The notes: a model not told the origin generated them from the sequence alone. A DNA stretch of 64,000 nt from Symsagittifera roscoffensis (GCF_963678635.1 NC_087066.1:55322312-55386311), one strand, 5' to 3'; positions 11,022 to 22,199 are shown, counted from the first letter of the stretch. A program made the numbers and translations.

Positions 11022-11450
11022 CTAAAACAAAACTCGTTTTAATAGCTGTAATGTAATTATCGCAAGCACAAAATATGGTCTCATGGAAGATGAAAAAAAA
11101 ACTGAAGTAGAAAGAAGGATAAACGATTGCTGTGCAAGTGGCACGGACTCTTCCGACAATAGTCTTATAAAATTTACAATTTTTTTTCAAAAAGTATTCT
11201 GATAAAAAAAGTGTTCTCCGTGGTCTAATAAAAACATCCGAACAGTAAAACTAGTAATAGAGGCCCAGTAAACGCTGAAGGTACTTGTTTGCTAATATTG
11301 AAGTTTAATGCGCTGATGCGGGAAATAAGAAGTTTTCAAAAATTCAAAAATTGTGCTTCACCCAAAACCTTAAATGTTTCTCTAGAAAAAAATAATTAAC
11401 ACAATTGTTTGAGAATCTGTAATTTTCCTAAAATTTTTTTCTTTTTTTAG
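11022..11450. other. Intron 1 of the giant gene, distal end
   Basis: Intron sequence just upstream of exon 2. AT-rich; apart from the acceptor polypyrimidine tract I see no recognisable feature. Confidence 0.5.
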
Positions 11451-12640
11451 AATTTGAGGCGTAGCCGCTTTTCTGCGGAGGTTTACCACAAAATTTTGCC
11501 TCGTTTAAACCCTTGATAACAGATTCTGCTGTAGATTTTTTGAAAAGAGTCAAAAAAAATTTCAAAAACGGAAAAGAAATTAAAACAATGCCTTCTCTGA
11601 GGGCCATAACTTTTTTATTTAAAAATTGCGTAAAGTCGCTTATATATAGGAGCTTAACACAACCTTTTCTTTAGACTGAACCCAAATTCAGATTGTTGAT
11701 GGTAGTTTTTGAGATACGTCAAAAAGTTTAAAAACGGTCGAAAAATTTGACTTTTCCGAGTACCATAACTTTTGCAGAAAAAATTGGACGTAACCACTTA
11801 CGAAGGGCAGCTTCACGTAACTTGTTTTTTTTATTGAATTGAGCATCTCAGACTAGGGAGGGTAATTTATGAGAATAGCCAATACGTTTTATAAAAACGG
11901 TCAAAAATTTAATATTAGATTTTTCTGAGGACTATTACTTTTTCGGTTAGAAAATTTAGACTACGAAAATTAAACAGGAGAGTTTTCTGAACTCTTTAAT
12001 TTGATTCAATCCAAAATATCAGATTTGAAATTGTGTTTTTTCCGGCAAGTCAAAAAGTTTCAATAACAGTCATAAAATATAATGCGACATTTTCGAGGGA
12101 GATAATTTTTTTTGTGCAACAAATTGGGCTTAGCCAATTATAAAAAAAACTTCACACAATCTTTATTAGCTTAATCCCAAAATCCCAGAAATGAAAAGAA
12201 AATTTTAAAGCGAAGTCAAAAAATTTCAAAAATTGGGCAAAAAATTTAACATTTGACTTTTCCGGGGACCATTACCATTTATGGAAAAACGATTAAGCGT
12301 AGCCGTTTAAACAGGGTAAATTCTCACAGTATGTTTTTTGATTTTTCTCAAATTCTTAGATTTGGCAGGTTAGTTCACGAGAAAAATCAAAAGCTTTAAA
12401 ACAAACGAAAAGTAACAATTATGACGTATCCAAGGACATAAACTTCTTTGGAAGAAAAAAAATGGGCGTATCCGTTTCTGCAGGGGAGCTTTCCACCAAT
12501 CGTTTCATCCATTGAAACCAAAATCTCAGATTTAGAAGAGTATTTTGCAAGAAAAAATAATTTTTGTCAGATTATTCCCCCACAGAGTTTTTCGAAAAAG
12601 AGGTACTTCTAAAGCTTCTCAATACAGAAATGCAATACAT
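11450..12640 (+). repeat. Degenerate ~165-bp tandem repeat array (intron 1)
   Basis: A phrase made of GGCGTAGCCGCTT, GGAGCTTTCCACAA, CCCAAAATCTCAGATTTG, AGTTTTTGAGA, TCAAAAAGTTTCAAAAACGG and TTTTCCGAGGACCATAACTTTT recurs in that order about every 160-170 bp, heavily mutated. The pattern runs on into the duplicated unit that follows (to about 13,250 and 14,560). Similar single phrases occur at about 47,440-47,720 and 48,240-48,560. No coding frame is kept. Confidence 0.7.
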
Positions 12641-15229
12641 TTTCATAACACTTGTTTATATCGCACAGGAAATTAGGCATATTTGACAAGCAGAGTAACA
12701 GCGGCCTTATTGGACAACAAAAATGGACAAAAGAAACTCGGGGCCCAGCTAAAGCTAGAGGTATCTTACTTATTTCCGAAATTTTTGTGCTGATGCGGGA
12801 TGAAATGGGTACTTGGGCTTTTCTGGAATTTTTTGTTGTTTTTCTGATAAAGCGAGCGTTATATGTTTTGACAAAAGGAATTTTTTCCGAGGACTTTCTT
12901 TTATAAAAATAAAACGTAGCCGCTCATGCACGAAGGCTTTCACAACCTCAAGCTTCAATTAAACCCTTGATACCTGACTCAGCTGGGTAGTTATCATGAA
13001 AAGCCAAGAAAACTCAAACGATTGATTTTTCAATTAATCTAAGATTTGGGAGAGTAGTTTTCGAGACAAGACAAAAAGTTTCAAAAATGGTCAACAAATC
13101 ACAAATTTGACTTGTTCGAGGAAAATTTTTTGTTTATTATAAAAAAATGGGCGTAGTCGCTAAAGCAGGGAATTGTCCACAACTCATTCACTCCGTCGAA
13201 TCCAACAAATCAGATTTGGGAAGGTAGTTTTTGAGAAAAAATAACAAAAAACCAAAAAAACTGATGTGTGTTATTATGGCTAAACGCGTGATGTTAGGAT
13301 GTTAGGTGTGAAGAAAAAATATGTTTTCAGCAGCTAGTTGGAAAAGTTCACGATGTAAAATTTTCATTACTTCATGAAGATGTTGAAATATTTTTTCGAA
13401 TTTTAATTTCAAATATGGGGGAGAGGAAAAAAGTTATAAAGTTTTATACAACTTCACAAAATTAATGGCTACATTTGGCGGTTTGAAACGGTAGGCGATC
13501 ATGGACAACTTGCAACTTTCGTGGACATTGGGAAAGAGACACTCATTTTTAACATCGTCATATTGTGCAGAAATTTGGTATGGTGGAAAAATTAACAAAT
13601 GTTAATACATTTATTTCTCATACTGTACATCGTAATATCACGCCTTTAGCTATAATAGCTCGTAAAACAACCATGAAAATTTAATATTTGAAATTTGGGG
13701 GAGGGATGAGTCTTGTGATCCGGCATACTCAAATGAATTTACGGCTCTTTTCCAGTTTCCCACCCCCTCGTAAAACTACAAAATAAAACTGTTCAAAAAT
13801 TGTTCGCACGGCATTTTGCATAATATAAGATAAGTGTTGCACAAATTTGGGCTCTTCAAATTTTCCCCCTTTCAAAATAACGAGTTTTATGTTAATTATC
13901 CGTGTTATTACGGCTAAATGCGTGATAACACTTGTTTTCATAACACTTGTTTATATCGCACAGGAAATTAGGCATATTTGACAAGCAGAGTAACAGCGGC
14001 CTTATTGGACAACAAAAATGGACAAAAGAAACTCGGGGCCCAGCTAAAGCTAGAGGTATCTTACTTATTTCCGAAATTTTTGTGCTGATGCGGGATGAAA
14101 TGGGTACTTGGGCTTCTCTGGAATTTTTTGTTGTTTTTCTGATAAAGCGAGCGTTATATGTTTTGACAAAAGGAATTTTTTCCGAGGACTTTCTTTTATA
14201 AAAATAAAACGTAGCCGCTCATGCACGAAGGCTTTCACAACCTCAAGCTTCAATTAAACCCTTGATACCTGACTCAGCTGGGTAGTTATCATGAAAAGCC
14301 AAGAAAACTCAAACGATGGATTTTTCAATTAATCTAAGATTTGGGAGAGTAGTTTTCGAGACAAGACAAAAAGTTTCAAAAATGGTCAACAAATCACAAA
14401 TTTGACTTGTTCGAGGAAAATTTTTTTGTTTATTATAAAAAAATGGGCGTAGTCGCTAAAGCAGGGAATTGTCCACAACTCATTCACTCCGTCGAATCCA
14501 ACAAATCAGATTTGGGAAGGTAGTTTTTGAGAAAAAATAACAAAAAACCAAAAAAACTGATGTGTGTTATTATGGCTAAACGCGTGATGTTAGGATGTTA
14601 GGTGTGAAGAAAAAATATGTTTTCAGCAGCTAGTTGGAAAAGTTCACGATGTAAAATTTTCATTACTTCATGAAGATGTTAAAATATTTTTTCGAATTTT
14701 AATTTCAAATATGGGGGAGAGGAAAAAAGTTATAAAGTTTTATACAACTTCACAAAATTAATGGCTACATTTGGCGGTTTGAAACGGTAGGCGATCATGG
14801 ACAACTTGCAACTTTCGTGGACATTGGGAAAGAGACACTCATTTTTAACATCGTCATATTGTGCAGAAATTTGGTATGGTGGAAAAATTAACAAATGTTA
14901 ATACATTTATTTCTCATACTGTACATCGTAATATCACGCCTTTAGCTATAATAGCTCGTAAAACAACCATGAAAATTTAATATTTGAAATTTGGGGGAGG
15001 GATGAGTCTTGTGATCCGGCATACTCAAATGAATTTACGGCTCTTTTCCAGTTTCCCACCCCCTCGTAAAACTACAAAATAAAACTGTTCAAAAATTGTT
15101 TGCACGGCATTTTGCATATTATAAGATAAGTGTTGCACAAATTTGGGCTCTTCAAATTTTCCCCCTTTCAAAATAACGAGTTTTATGTTAATTATCCGTG
15201 TTATTACGGCTAAATGCGTGATATTATGC
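12640..15229 (+). repeat. Recent 1,295-bp tandem duplication (intron 1)
   Basis: 12,640-13,934 and 13,935-15,229 are nearly identical (a handful of substitutions, for example at 12,817 versus 14,112). Both contain part of the degenerate ~165-bp repeat and the first part of a MITE that is complete only in the second copy. At the junction (about 13,927-13,955) the word AACACTTGTTTT occurs twice in a row, a templated-filler signature. The ORFs of 84 and 62 codons inside each unit have no similarity I know and are not called. Confidence 0.92.
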
Positions 15230-15481
15230 TGTAAAGTATGAAGAATAAATCTGTTCACAGTTGTCGATTTGTTCACCACGCCAAATTTCATTGCATTAAG
15301 ACAACGTTAAAGAAGCTTTTCAAATTTGAATTTGAAAGGGGGGAACTGGAAAAGAGCCCGAATTTGTTCACCTGTTCACGCTGACACGTTTTAACGCAGT
15401 TTATAACATGAAAAGTCATTTTAAACAGACTTTTATATTTCGAATTTCAGAAACTATCAAAGGGGGGACTGGAAAAGAGCC
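15039..15481. mobile_element. hAT-like MITE with 8-bp target duplication, 13 bp from the exon 1 donor
   Basis: Terminal inverted repeats GGCTCTTTTCCAG and CTGGAAAAGAGCC, flanked by a perfect 8-bp direct repeat GAATTTAC (15031-15038 and 15482-15489). Eight-base target duplications are typical of hAT transposons. A second related MITE (about 15,151-15,354) is nested inside, flanked by CAAATTTG and CGAATTTG. The element ends just inside the intron from the GTAAGT donor of exon 1 and leaves that donor intact. Its left part is repeated at 13,744-13,934 by the tandem duplication. Confidence 0.82.
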
Positions 15482-15502
15482 GAATTTACAAAGCAAACTT
15501 AC

Positions 15503-16274
15503 ATCCTTTCCCGTAGAGCAGAGGCAAATAATCGGCCACTTTCTGTAAATTTTTCTCATCTGATTTTCGGAAGCAAGTTTTCCTTGCTAGTCGAATTCCT
15601 TGTTCCGCGTGAATCTTCAGATAAGCCACCACTTCGGGATGATTTTCGTCAAAAATCTGGTCATAAGGAGCAGGCGCTTGTTGTTGGCCAGAGGAACTTG
15701 TCGGTAAATTTCTAGCAGCTCCTTCCGCTTCTTGCAAATGTTCAATTTCTTCGTCAAACTTCTCAGTATACAAATGAAGTTGCGCCAACATTTTGTCAAT
15801 AACAGCTTGCAAGAACTCAAGAAGCGCTTTGCGACCCTCGATTTTGAATAGTTTGATTTTGTCAAGGAAGAATTTTTGGTTCACGAATTCCAAAAACTCG
15901 ACATCATGATGATAGTCTTGCATATGTTCCTCACGCCAGCACTTCTTGCAAACTTTGTCTTGGCAGTCGTGACAAAACCAAATCATCCACTGCTGGTGTT
16001 TCTGGCAGAACTCCTTAGTCCAGAGATCAACTCGAGACAACCTCTCTACTTCTTCTTTGGTCAAATGCATGTTTTGGAACTCTTCGGCTGTAAATTGAAA
16101 CTCTTCGTCGCACTCGGGACACCTCAGGGTTCCCAGTTGTGCTTCGAGATCCTCTAGACATGTCTTTGGAGGCCCGCAGTACTCGTGTCCGCACGGGAGG
16201 TACTTGGGGTTCTTCAGCTCCTCCCTGCAAATCACGCATTCTTTCGAGCCCTCCATATTGGGCATAGATTCCAT
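15503..16274 (-). CDS. Giant TRIM-like protein, exon 1: RING, B-box and coiled coil
   Basis: First coding exon (257 codons plus one base) of a giant gene on the minus strand. The RING finger uses C13, C16, C28, H30, C33, C39, C52 and C55; the C33-C39 spacing (five residues rather than two) is unusual. A textbook type-2 B-box follows: C90, H93, C101, C104, C109, C112, H117 and H122 or H123. Residues about 124-190 look like an alpha-helical coiled coil. RING plus B-box plus coiled coil is the tripartite architecture of TRIM E3 ubiquitin ligases, so ubiquitin ligase activity is inferred from family. The ATG at 16274 sits in a good context; a splice-acceptor-like sequence (AATCTTAG) about 110 bases upstream could end a 5' UTR intron. 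The exon ends at a perfect GTAAGT donor (15502-15497) in phase 1, matching the phase of the acceptor at 11022. Confidence 0.88.
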
Positions 16275-16500
16275 TGTGGACGATGGAGATAGATGTTCGC
16301 GGCTTGAAACAGGTGGTTAAAATGGGCCCTATGTTGCAGCAGGAGAGAAGGAGCGAGTGTCCAATCGCTTGGACTGCTCCTAAGATTAAAGTAGGTCAAA
16401 CGTCAGAATCTAATACACAATCATTACACTTCCAGATAAATAGAAACCATAAATCAATGGCCAAAGCAAAGAGAATTATTTTCTTTCTAGATGATCCCCC

Positions 16501-16733
16501 TGTTCTTTTCCACTCCACCACCCCCCCCCCCCAATTTTGAAATTCAATTTTGAAAACGACTTTATCATTGTTGTAATACAATGAAATTTTGAATTGTGAA
16601 CAAACTAACTATTGTGAACAGATTTGTTCTTCATACTTTACATCGTATTTTTAATCGTTTATCCATAATTACACGTAAAACGACGAAAAAAAAAACAAAA
16701 CATTTGAAAAGTGGGGTAAAGTTGAAAAGAGCC
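16501..16733. mobile_element. hAT-like MITE, degenerate copy
   Basis: Diverged member of the GGCTCTTTTCC family: ends TGTTCTTTTCCAC and GTTGAAAAGAGCC, with the family interior (GAACAGATTTGTTCTTCATAC, ATTACACGTAAAACGA). Flanks GATCCCCC and AATCCCCC match at seven of eight positions and look like an aged target duplication. It lies upstream of the giant gene. Confidence 0.65.
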
Positions 16734-16741
16734 AATCCCCC

Positions 16742-17590
16742 TTATCAAAGAGTTATACAAAAAAGTCACTGATTAAAAAAAAAATTCTGCTTTCTTAATC
16801 TGCATGGAATGATCTTTCATTAATAGGCTGATAGCAAAAAATCCAATTTCATTATTCTCGGCTGATATGTTTTTTTTTTGCTTCGGCTATAAAACCTTCT
16901 AGACTTGAAAGTTCATGAAAATTAGCATGCTGCCCATTGACCGGTTTGAAAACACATTTATTTTTTTTGCACTCTGTTAAGCTACCTCTAAAAAACGGAA
17001 ATAACTACACCGAAAACTGAAATAATATGAGGTGAAAGGGGGAGGATGAGTTTCAAAGTTGGCAATGACCTTGACTGTTCAATTTAATGGACATCTGGAA
17101 ATGTAAATCTGTTTCGCCGGAGTGGGACCTTGTTTGGTAGTTTCTTTCTCTGTTCACTATAAATAAGTTGATAATAATTCAGTTCAGTGTATCTTAGTGT
17201 GATTAAGCGAAGATGAGCTTAGTTGATGTCTGTATGTAATTCTTCTCCGATATCTTCTCCGACTTCTGCTTATGTCTTGATTCGATTTGCAATTCGGAAG
17301 TGACAATTCGGTCACGTGCAAACCAGCAGTCAATCAAATATGCAAACGGACACGACATTTTCAATTACACATATGTGCAAAATAATTGCATGTTGTTGTG
17401 CACACGTGCGCTAAAACAGCACTTAAAGAAGCTTTTCTCTTAAAAGGTCACCAAAGGGGACTCTATTCCATCCCCCCACCCAAATTTCAAATTCAAATTT
17501 GGAAAACCTGTTGTCGTAACGCTATATGAATCTCGGCATGGTGAACAGATTTGATCTTCATACTATACACCGTGCGTATCGCGGTGCTCA
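16742..17590. other. Stretch with no recognised feature
   Basis: Upstream of the giant gene. AT-rich; a partial MITE-like phrase at about 17,455-17,570 (GAACAGATTTGATCTTCATAC) is the only repeat I see. No gene. Confidence 0.4.
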
Positions 17591-17599
17591 CTGTGTTAT

Positions 17600-17745
17600 G
17601 ACCATCTCGATAGAAATTCGGTATGTTTCAACTGTCTCGACCGAAATTCGGCATAGTTCGACCGTCTCGTCTCGGCCAAAACTTGCTACGTTTTGACCGT
17701 CCACCCAAATTTGGTATGTTTCGACCCAGGGGCGGATTTATGGGG
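17600..17745 (+). repeat. TTCGAC/CTCGACC satellite, short array
   Basis: Tandem units of about 30-35 bp built from ACCGTCTCGACC, GAAATTCGGTATG and TTTCGACC. Related arrays occur at about 18,430-18,545, 21,120-21,660, 22,200-22,450, 42,828-43,180 and 43,400-43,645. Confidence 0.7.
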
Positions 17746-17985
17746 GGGGGGGGGGGGGCGTCGTTTTCTTTCCTCAGAGATTCGACCCCCTGGCGACCCA
17801 AAATGTCCCCCTTTGAACTATTTTCAGATATTCATCTTTGGCTGATGGACCTTAAAATTTTTCTAAATATTTTAAGGGGGGAGCGCGTGCCAAAAAAACG
17901 CAACTTTTTAGTAAAAATTTTCCAAAAAGTGCCTAAAAACGCCTTTTTTGCCTGAATTTTTTGCCCTCTCAATCGAAACGACTTA
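17726..17985 (+). mobile_element. CAGGGGCGGAT hAT-like element, truncated
   Basis: Begins CAGGGGCGGATTTATGG and continues with the interior shared with 34,200-34,496 (TTCGACCCCCTGGCGACCC, AAAAAGTGCCTAAAAACG, TTTTTTGCCTG). The right terminal repeat is missing, where another MITE begins. Further interior fragments occur at about 28,690-28,915. Confidence 0.65.
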
Positions 17986-17990
17986 AACGG

Positions 17991-18419
17991 CTCTTTTTCC
18001 TTCCCCCACCTGCAAAGTTTTACTAGTAAAAAATATTTTCACTTGGTTCGATTGTTATTAATATTGACGGCTCTTTTCCAGTTTCCCCCCCCCCTTTCAA
18101 ATTCAATTTTGAAAAGTCTATTTAACGTTGTCATAATGCAATGAAACTTGGCGTGGTGAACAAATCGACAATTCTGAACAGATTTGTTCTTCATACTTTA
18201 CAGCATAAAATCACGCATTTAGCCGTAATAACACGTAAAACAAATATGAAACTCGGTATTTTGAAAGGGGGGGAACTGGAAAAGAGCCAAATTGACATAT
18301 AGACTAATTAGGTTATGACAAACATTTTTTGTCTTGATAATTAACCTCGTAAAACAGCCCGTTACACAATAAAATTCATGCTCGTGTGAGGTGGGGGGGG
18401 GGGGGGAGGAAAAAGAGCC
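17991..18419. mobile_element. MITE of the GGCTCTTTTTCCTTCCCCCACC family, interrupted
   Basis: Inverted ends GGCTCTTTTTCCTTCCCCC and GGAGGAAAAAGAGCC. A second MITE (18,069-18,288) is inserted inside. No clear target duplication for the outer element. Confidence 0.6.
18069..18288. mobile_element. hAT-like MITE, 220 bp, nested
   Basis: Ends GGCTCTTTTCCAGTTTCCC and GGGAACTGGAAAAGAGCC; flanks ATATTGAC and AAATTGAC match at seven of eight positions. Interior carries AACAGATTTGTTCTTCATAC and TAATAACACGTAAAACAA, shared with the copies at 34,731 and 35,433. Non-coding. Confidence 0.8.
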
Positions 18420-18785
18420 ATCGGAACTAATTTGCTCGAGCGTGCTCAACTCGAGCAAAAATGTTTCGAACGTCGAAATAAAAACAAATGTGCTCAACCG
18501 TGCTCGACCCTAGCGAAATATATTTCGACCGTCTCGACCGAAATTGGAAATGCATCAATTAACAAGATTTGTCCAAAATTATACGTTATAATCTATGTTA
18601 ATTGGGTAATATCTCAGGCTGACTTTCATCAGATTAAAATTATTAAAGGTATTTGTAATTTAAATGCTTTGAAAACTATTTTTTAATGCAATGTTTGCTT
18701 TTCAGTTTGCTTCAAAAATGGTGTATAATTGAAAATAATTTTTGATATTGACTTTCTTTAACACTGGGACGATCGGGCTTAAGGC

Positions 18786-19290
18786 ATGTTTTGGCTCTTT
18801 TTCCTCTTCCCCACAGCTGCAAATTTTCACTAGCAATTCTTCTGCTCACATTGTCCGATTGTATAAAAATCTCATGCGGACTAAATAAGCAATGACAAAC
18901 AGTTTTGGTATTCATACCCAACCTCGTTAACCCCTCGTAACACCTCTCGTTACACCAAAGTCATGCTTATGTGAGGTGGGGGAAAAGGAAAAAGAACCCA
19001 TGTTCCGACCATGATTGAGGTCTGTCTCGTGATATGTTTTGACCGTGCTCAATTCTGAAAACTTAAATTTGGAACTTTTCAAAAATGGCTTTCTTAGAAC
19101 AAGTTTCTAAAATTCAAAAAAAGAACAAGAAAAAAGGCCAGTTTCCGTTGTTCTAAGGTTGGTTTAAAAGTTCCAAATTTAAGCTTTCAGAATTGAGCAC
19201 ATTCAAAACATATCACCAGACAGACCTCAATCATGGTCGGAACATGGGCTCTTTTTCCTTTTCCCCCACCTCACATAAGCATGACTTTTG
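18786..19290. repeat. MITE joined to an inverted duplication (palindrome)
   Basis: A MITE at about 18,793-18,999 (GGCTCTTTTTCCTCTTCCCC to GGAAAAGGAAAAAGAACC) is followed by an inverted repeat: about 18,970-19,090 and 19,170-19,290 are reverse complements with a ~75-bp spacer. The arms include the MITE end, then GTTCCGACCATGATTGAGG and AATTCTGAAAACTTAAATTT. Transcripts would fold into a long hairpin. Confidence 0.75.
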
Positions 19291-20584
19291 ATGTGATTAA
19301 GTGTCAAACAACAAGCGGTTAACGAAAAATGATCAAAAAATTCCCGCTTTCAAACTACCGAGTGACATTTATTCAAAGAAAACATTGTAACCTTAACAGG
19401 GTGTAAAAACAGGAAAACCAACCGAAAACTCAAGTGAGAACCGCAAACTCATCGAAACTTGAACTTATCGAAAATTGATATTGTGTTATGCAGTCACCCT
19501 AAAGTAGTTCCGTCATAACACGAGTGTTCAATATTTGTCATTGATATATTTGAAAAACAAAAGGCTAGTATGCAATAAGTTTTTTTTTGCATTATTTAAA
19601 CAATCAAACAAATAAAACAGAAATGTATAACTACGTTTTGGCGAGAATACTTTTCCTATGTGCCTATTTTACTCATGTGTTTTATACCAAATAAGCAACA
19701 GCTTATATAGCATTTCAAGGTACAAGTATTATAGTTGGTTCCTTAAAATTTAGATCAGTCCCACAAAAAAAAATGTTCATACTTTACAATTTTCAAAAAC
19801 ATGGTTTGACAGTTGTTTGCTTTCGTTTTTGGAAGTTTCAACAAAAGCTGCGGGACATCTTTCATAGCTGTTTTTTTTCTGAGACCCAATTAAAATTAGT
19901 TCACATCTCGACACTTCGTGTCTTCAGTTGTTCCTCAAGTTTTCACGATTCAAAATATTGCTCTTGCTTATCTACTACAAAAAATTTTCCTGAACCTTAA
20001 AGCTCTAGAGACAACAAAGCAAAAATCTTTCAGAGAGCAGAAAAAAAACTTTCTTAGTACAAAACTCAGAAATCAGCCAAAATTTGGCATTTTTTTAACA
20101 AATGGATGAGTGACAGAAAGGTGAACGATAAATTGCGGCTCATCGTTTTCAATCATTAGGCTTTCTCAAGGTGGACTATCTTTAAAAAAACATGGTTCAA
20201 AAGGTTGTAAAGTTTGTGAAATTGTGAATAAGAAAACGAAATCCAACCAAAGCTTTCCTGCCCTGTTTATATGTCAAAAAATTGTACAGAGATAGTACAC
20301 TTGTTCAAAGGATACTTTCAAAACTTGTTCAATAGACAGCTTAAAAAAGTCCACATATAGGCTCAGAAAAACAGTAGTAGCTTCATTGATAGATTCATTT
20401 TTTGAAAAAAGATATCAAAGTGGCTAGGGAAAACCTTCAGGCAAACAAAATTATAGAACCCGATAAGTTACAAAACTTTGCAATTATTCTGCTAGTCATG
20501 GGAGTTGACAAAAAGTGAGTCGCAAAATATCAACCAATAAGGCTTTTCTACTCAGTTTTCTCAAAAATCCTCGAGCAAAATGTA
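19291..20584. other. Stretch with no recognised feature
   Basis: AT-rich sequence without a convincing coding exon, repeat or RNA gene. Small ORFs up to 75 codons are AT-driven. Confidence 0.4.
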
Positions 20585-20589
20585 TTTGA

Positions 20590-20770
20590 AAAACTTGTGT
20601 GGGGTTTTGAGCGGTTTTTTTAGATAAACCGCTCAAAACCGGTCAAATCTTGCGCAGTTTTTGAGCGGTTTTTTTTAGATAAACCGTTCAAAACCGCTCA
20701 AACCGCTCATTTTGAAGCAAGATTTTGAGCGTAATTGTCTAAAAAAACCGCTCAAACCGCTCAAATCTTG
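20590..20770 (+). repeat. GAGCGGTTT hairpin cluster
   Basis: Repeated GAGCGGTTTTTTTAGA and AAACCGCTCAAA in both orientations; for example TTTTGAGCGGTTT and AAACCGCTCAAAA form a 13-bp stem with a short T-rich loop. At least three such inverted pairs lie within 180 bp, plus TTGAAGCAAGATTT with its complement. Confidence 0.8.
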
Positions 20771-21149
20771 CTTCAAATTAGGTGAAAAATCTCGACTCGG
20801 GAAGGACTTAAACAACTCCATATAAGTCGGTTTGCAATCCGAGAAGAAATACACAGCATTTCAAATGTCGGAGTTCCTCGACGAAATCTGAAACATGGTA
20901 CAGGATGGCAAGGCCACTTACACTGACTTTTTGGAAATTGTAAGTCAAGTAGAACATATCTTTCACAAAACAATTTTCACATAATTTTCTAAGCAATCGA
21001 TTTGAGCAGCAAAAGATTAGAGTTGCATGAAGACTCTAAACGGCATAAGCAGGTACGAAATAAAAACCACTAATTGGCTTGAAATGCATAGATTAACGCT
21101 ACACCGCCATCAACACCTGGGTCGAGGTCCCAGACTCATGCCCAGACTT

Positions 21150-21570
21150 TAAGGGTCGCGCCTCATCCGGATTGAGACCCAAATTGCATAGTCGCGCCGA
21201 GAGTTTGAGTCTGGAAAGTATGGACATGAATCGCGCCGTGGGCCGCGAAAGTCTGGACATACCAAAACTTGGTCGCGCAAGTCTGAACATGGGTCGCAAA
21301 AGTCTGCACATACCAAAATTTGGTCGCGAAAGTCTTGAAATGGGTCACGAAAGTTTGGGCAGACTTTCGCGACCCATGTCCAGACTTTCGTGACCAAATT
21401 TTGGTATGTTGTCCAGATTTTCGCGACCCATGTCCAGACTTTCGCGGCCAAATTTTGGTATGTTCAGACTTTCGCGGCCCACGGCGCGACTCATGTCCAG
21501 ACTTTCCAGACTCGAACTCTCGGCGCGACTATGCAATTTGGGTCTAAATCCGGATGCGGCGCGACCCTTG
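21150..21570. repeat. Palindromic satellite block (about 200-bp arms, almost no spacer)
   Basis: About 21,150-21,352 and 21,360-21,570 are imperfect reverse complements. Each arm is itself made of about 30-bp units (TTTCGCGACCCATGTCCAG and CCAAATTTTGGTATG). A further direct copy of the outer part lies at 21,568-21,665. GC content is far above the surroundings. ORFs in all frames here are products of the repeat. Confidence 0.85.
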
Positions 21571-21704
21571 GCGCGACTCATGTCCAGAATTTCCAGACCT
21601 TATGTCCAGACTCAAACTCGCGGCGCGACTATGCAATTTGGGTCTGAATCCGGATGAGGCGCGATTCGCGGCGCAACCATGGCGGATATGGCGCAACTTT
21701 CGCG

Positions 21705-21905
21705 ACCAAGGCGGAAAAGGCGCGACTTTCCAGACCAAGGCGGAGACGGCGCGACTTTCCCGACCAAGGCGGAGACGGCGCGGCTTTCCAGGCCAAGGCG
21801 GAGACGGCGCGACTTTCCAGACCAAGGCGGGATCGGCGCCAATTTCCAGACAAAGGCGAACGCGGCGCGACTTTCCAGACCAAGGCGTAGACACCGCGAC
21901 CAATA
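21705..21905 (+). repeat. 29-bp minisatellite
   Basis: About seven units of GGCGGAGACGGCGCGACTTT plus CCAGACCAA, starting at 21,710, 21,739, 21,768 and so on. A 29-bp period cannot keep a reading frame, so the ORFs across it are artefacts. It continues directly from the palindromic satellite block and shares the CGCGACTTTCCAGAC word. Confidence 0.9.
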
Positions 21906-22199
21906 AACAATTCCTCGGGACCGAGGTGGATACGGAGAGATTTTCCGTAATTTCAAAAACATTTCTTTTCACATCCAAAAATCGAAAACAAATTCAAGCC
22001 CTAATCGTATTCACTAAGAGACCAAAAAAGCCTTGCAATCTTTTTGGAGCAGTCATATACAATCATTAGACTCTCAACCAGCTTGACTTCAACTTTTTGG
22101 TCCAGACGCTTTTTTGCTCAAGATGTTATCCTCAAAGATGTTATCCTCAAACCCCACAAGGACCATACTAAAAGATGACCCGGGTCGAGGTCTCAGACT

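Noticed and set aside
12652-12906. 84-codon ORF present in both tandem units (also 13,947-14,201)
   Set aside because: Lies in degenerate non-coding repeat sequence within an intron; kept in both units only because the duplication is recent.
21149-22069. Many overlapping ORFs of 60-171 codons
   Set aside because: Products of GC-rich satellite and 29-bp repeats, which are open in several frames on both strands.
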